Assembly (NCBI GenBank): GCA_900548935.1
Contig: URMR01000033.1
Location: forward strand, 1 to 14,338
DNA length: 14,338 nt
DNA from: an uncultured Collinsella sp.
GTDB lineage: Bacteria; Actinomycetota; Coriobacteriia; Coriobacteriales; Coriobacteriaceae
Direction of reading: 5' to 3'
The notes beneath the pieces were generated by a model. It was not told the origin of the DNA. It did not search any database and worked only from the letters and a program-made list of their open reading frames with translations. Below are positions 14,244-14,338 of the stretch, in pieces. The position numbers and the translations under genes were made by a program. Positions within the stretch are counted from its first letter, which is position 1. Every line of letters begins with the position of its first letter.

Positions 14244-14338
14244 AGATGGTGAATTCGGCGAAGTTACGGTCGCCGCCTGCGGTATCGGTGTCGCCTGTTG
14301 CGGCTGCCGGCGCCAGCGCGTCGCCACCAACGCTTTGC
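14242..14338 (-). CDS. 3' end of an unidentified gene (partial, starts outside window)
   Basis: On the minus strand a frame is open from the window edge to TAA at 14244-14242, giving a 31-residue C terminus. It is rich in Ala, Gly, Asp and Thr and ends D-R-N-F-A-E-F-T-I. Such a flexible acidic stretch followed by a short hydrophobic end is typical of a C-terminal tail. The palindromic terminator beginning exactly at this stop supports a real gene end. The fragment is too short to name a family. The competing frame through 14112-14330 crosses the palindrome and the next gene's ribosome site and is not credible. Confidence 0.55.
   Translation of the reverse strand, partial: QSVGGDALAPAAATGDTDTAGGDRNFAEFTI

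Noticed and set aside
1..14338. Searched for CRISPR repeats, tRNA genes, insertion sequences and phage or toxin-antitoxin genes
   Set aside because: No regularly spaced direct repeats, tRNA-like cloverleaf, transposase motifs or small paired toxin-antitoxin genes were seen by eye. A covariance or profile search would be needed to exclude small RNAs.

Overview
The window looks like chromosomal DNA from a high-GC actinobacterium of the class Coriobacteriia, probably Collinsella or a close relative. This is an inference from overall GC content, strong Shine-Dalgarno-type starts, and the combination of a DUF3516 helicase, a DUF2130 protein and a bacterial Elp3. Most of the window is densely packed ordinary chromosome. 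I see no rRNA, tRNA, CRISPR array, transposase, integrase or phage gene.

Layout. The left edge holds the 3' end of a calcineurin-like metallophosphoesterase (1-291, +). Its stop codon is followed directly by a perfect 22-bp-arm palindrome, which overlaps a conventional intrinsic terminator. Next is a coiled-coil DUF2130 protein with a predicted PD-(D/E)xK-type nuclease core (435-2192, +). A bidirectional terminator separates it from a minus-strand group, read right to left: a Trm9/ALKBH8-like methyltransferase (6883-6011), a TrmB-like tRNA m7G46 methyltransferase (5891-5052) and a DUF3516 Ski2-like RNA helicase (4953-2272).

A divergent intergenic region at 6884-7150 leads to a plus-strand pair. 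This is an XRE-family regulator carrying its own membrane segments (7151-7873), overlapping a membrane-anchored DUF4097 beta-solenoid protein (7870-8769). A strong terminator follows, and an apparently leaderless elp3 (8868-10775) starts just behind it. The elp3 stop codon abuts the start of a membrane-anchored spermidine-synthase-fold protein (10776-11654). A convergent Lhr-like DEAD/DEAH helicase occupies 14125-11681 on the minus strand. The right edge holds the last 31 codons of an unidentified minus-strand gene, ended by a second stop-adjacent palindrome with the same GGGACA core as the first.

How the genes fit together. Five of the eight complete genes outside the regulator pair act, or plausibly act, on nucleic acid, and at least three on RNA or tRNA. 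The most interesting point is that Elp3 (which makes the cm5U34 precursor in the tRNA wobble base) lies within 2 kb of a methyltransferase with the sequence signature of Trm9, the enzyme that methylates cm5U to mcm5U in eukaryotes. That suggests a bacterial two-step wobble-uridine pathway. The XRE/DUF4097 pair between them looks like a self-contained envelope-sensing module. The two GGGACA-core palindromes look like members of a dispersed palindromic element family that may have been recruited as terminators.
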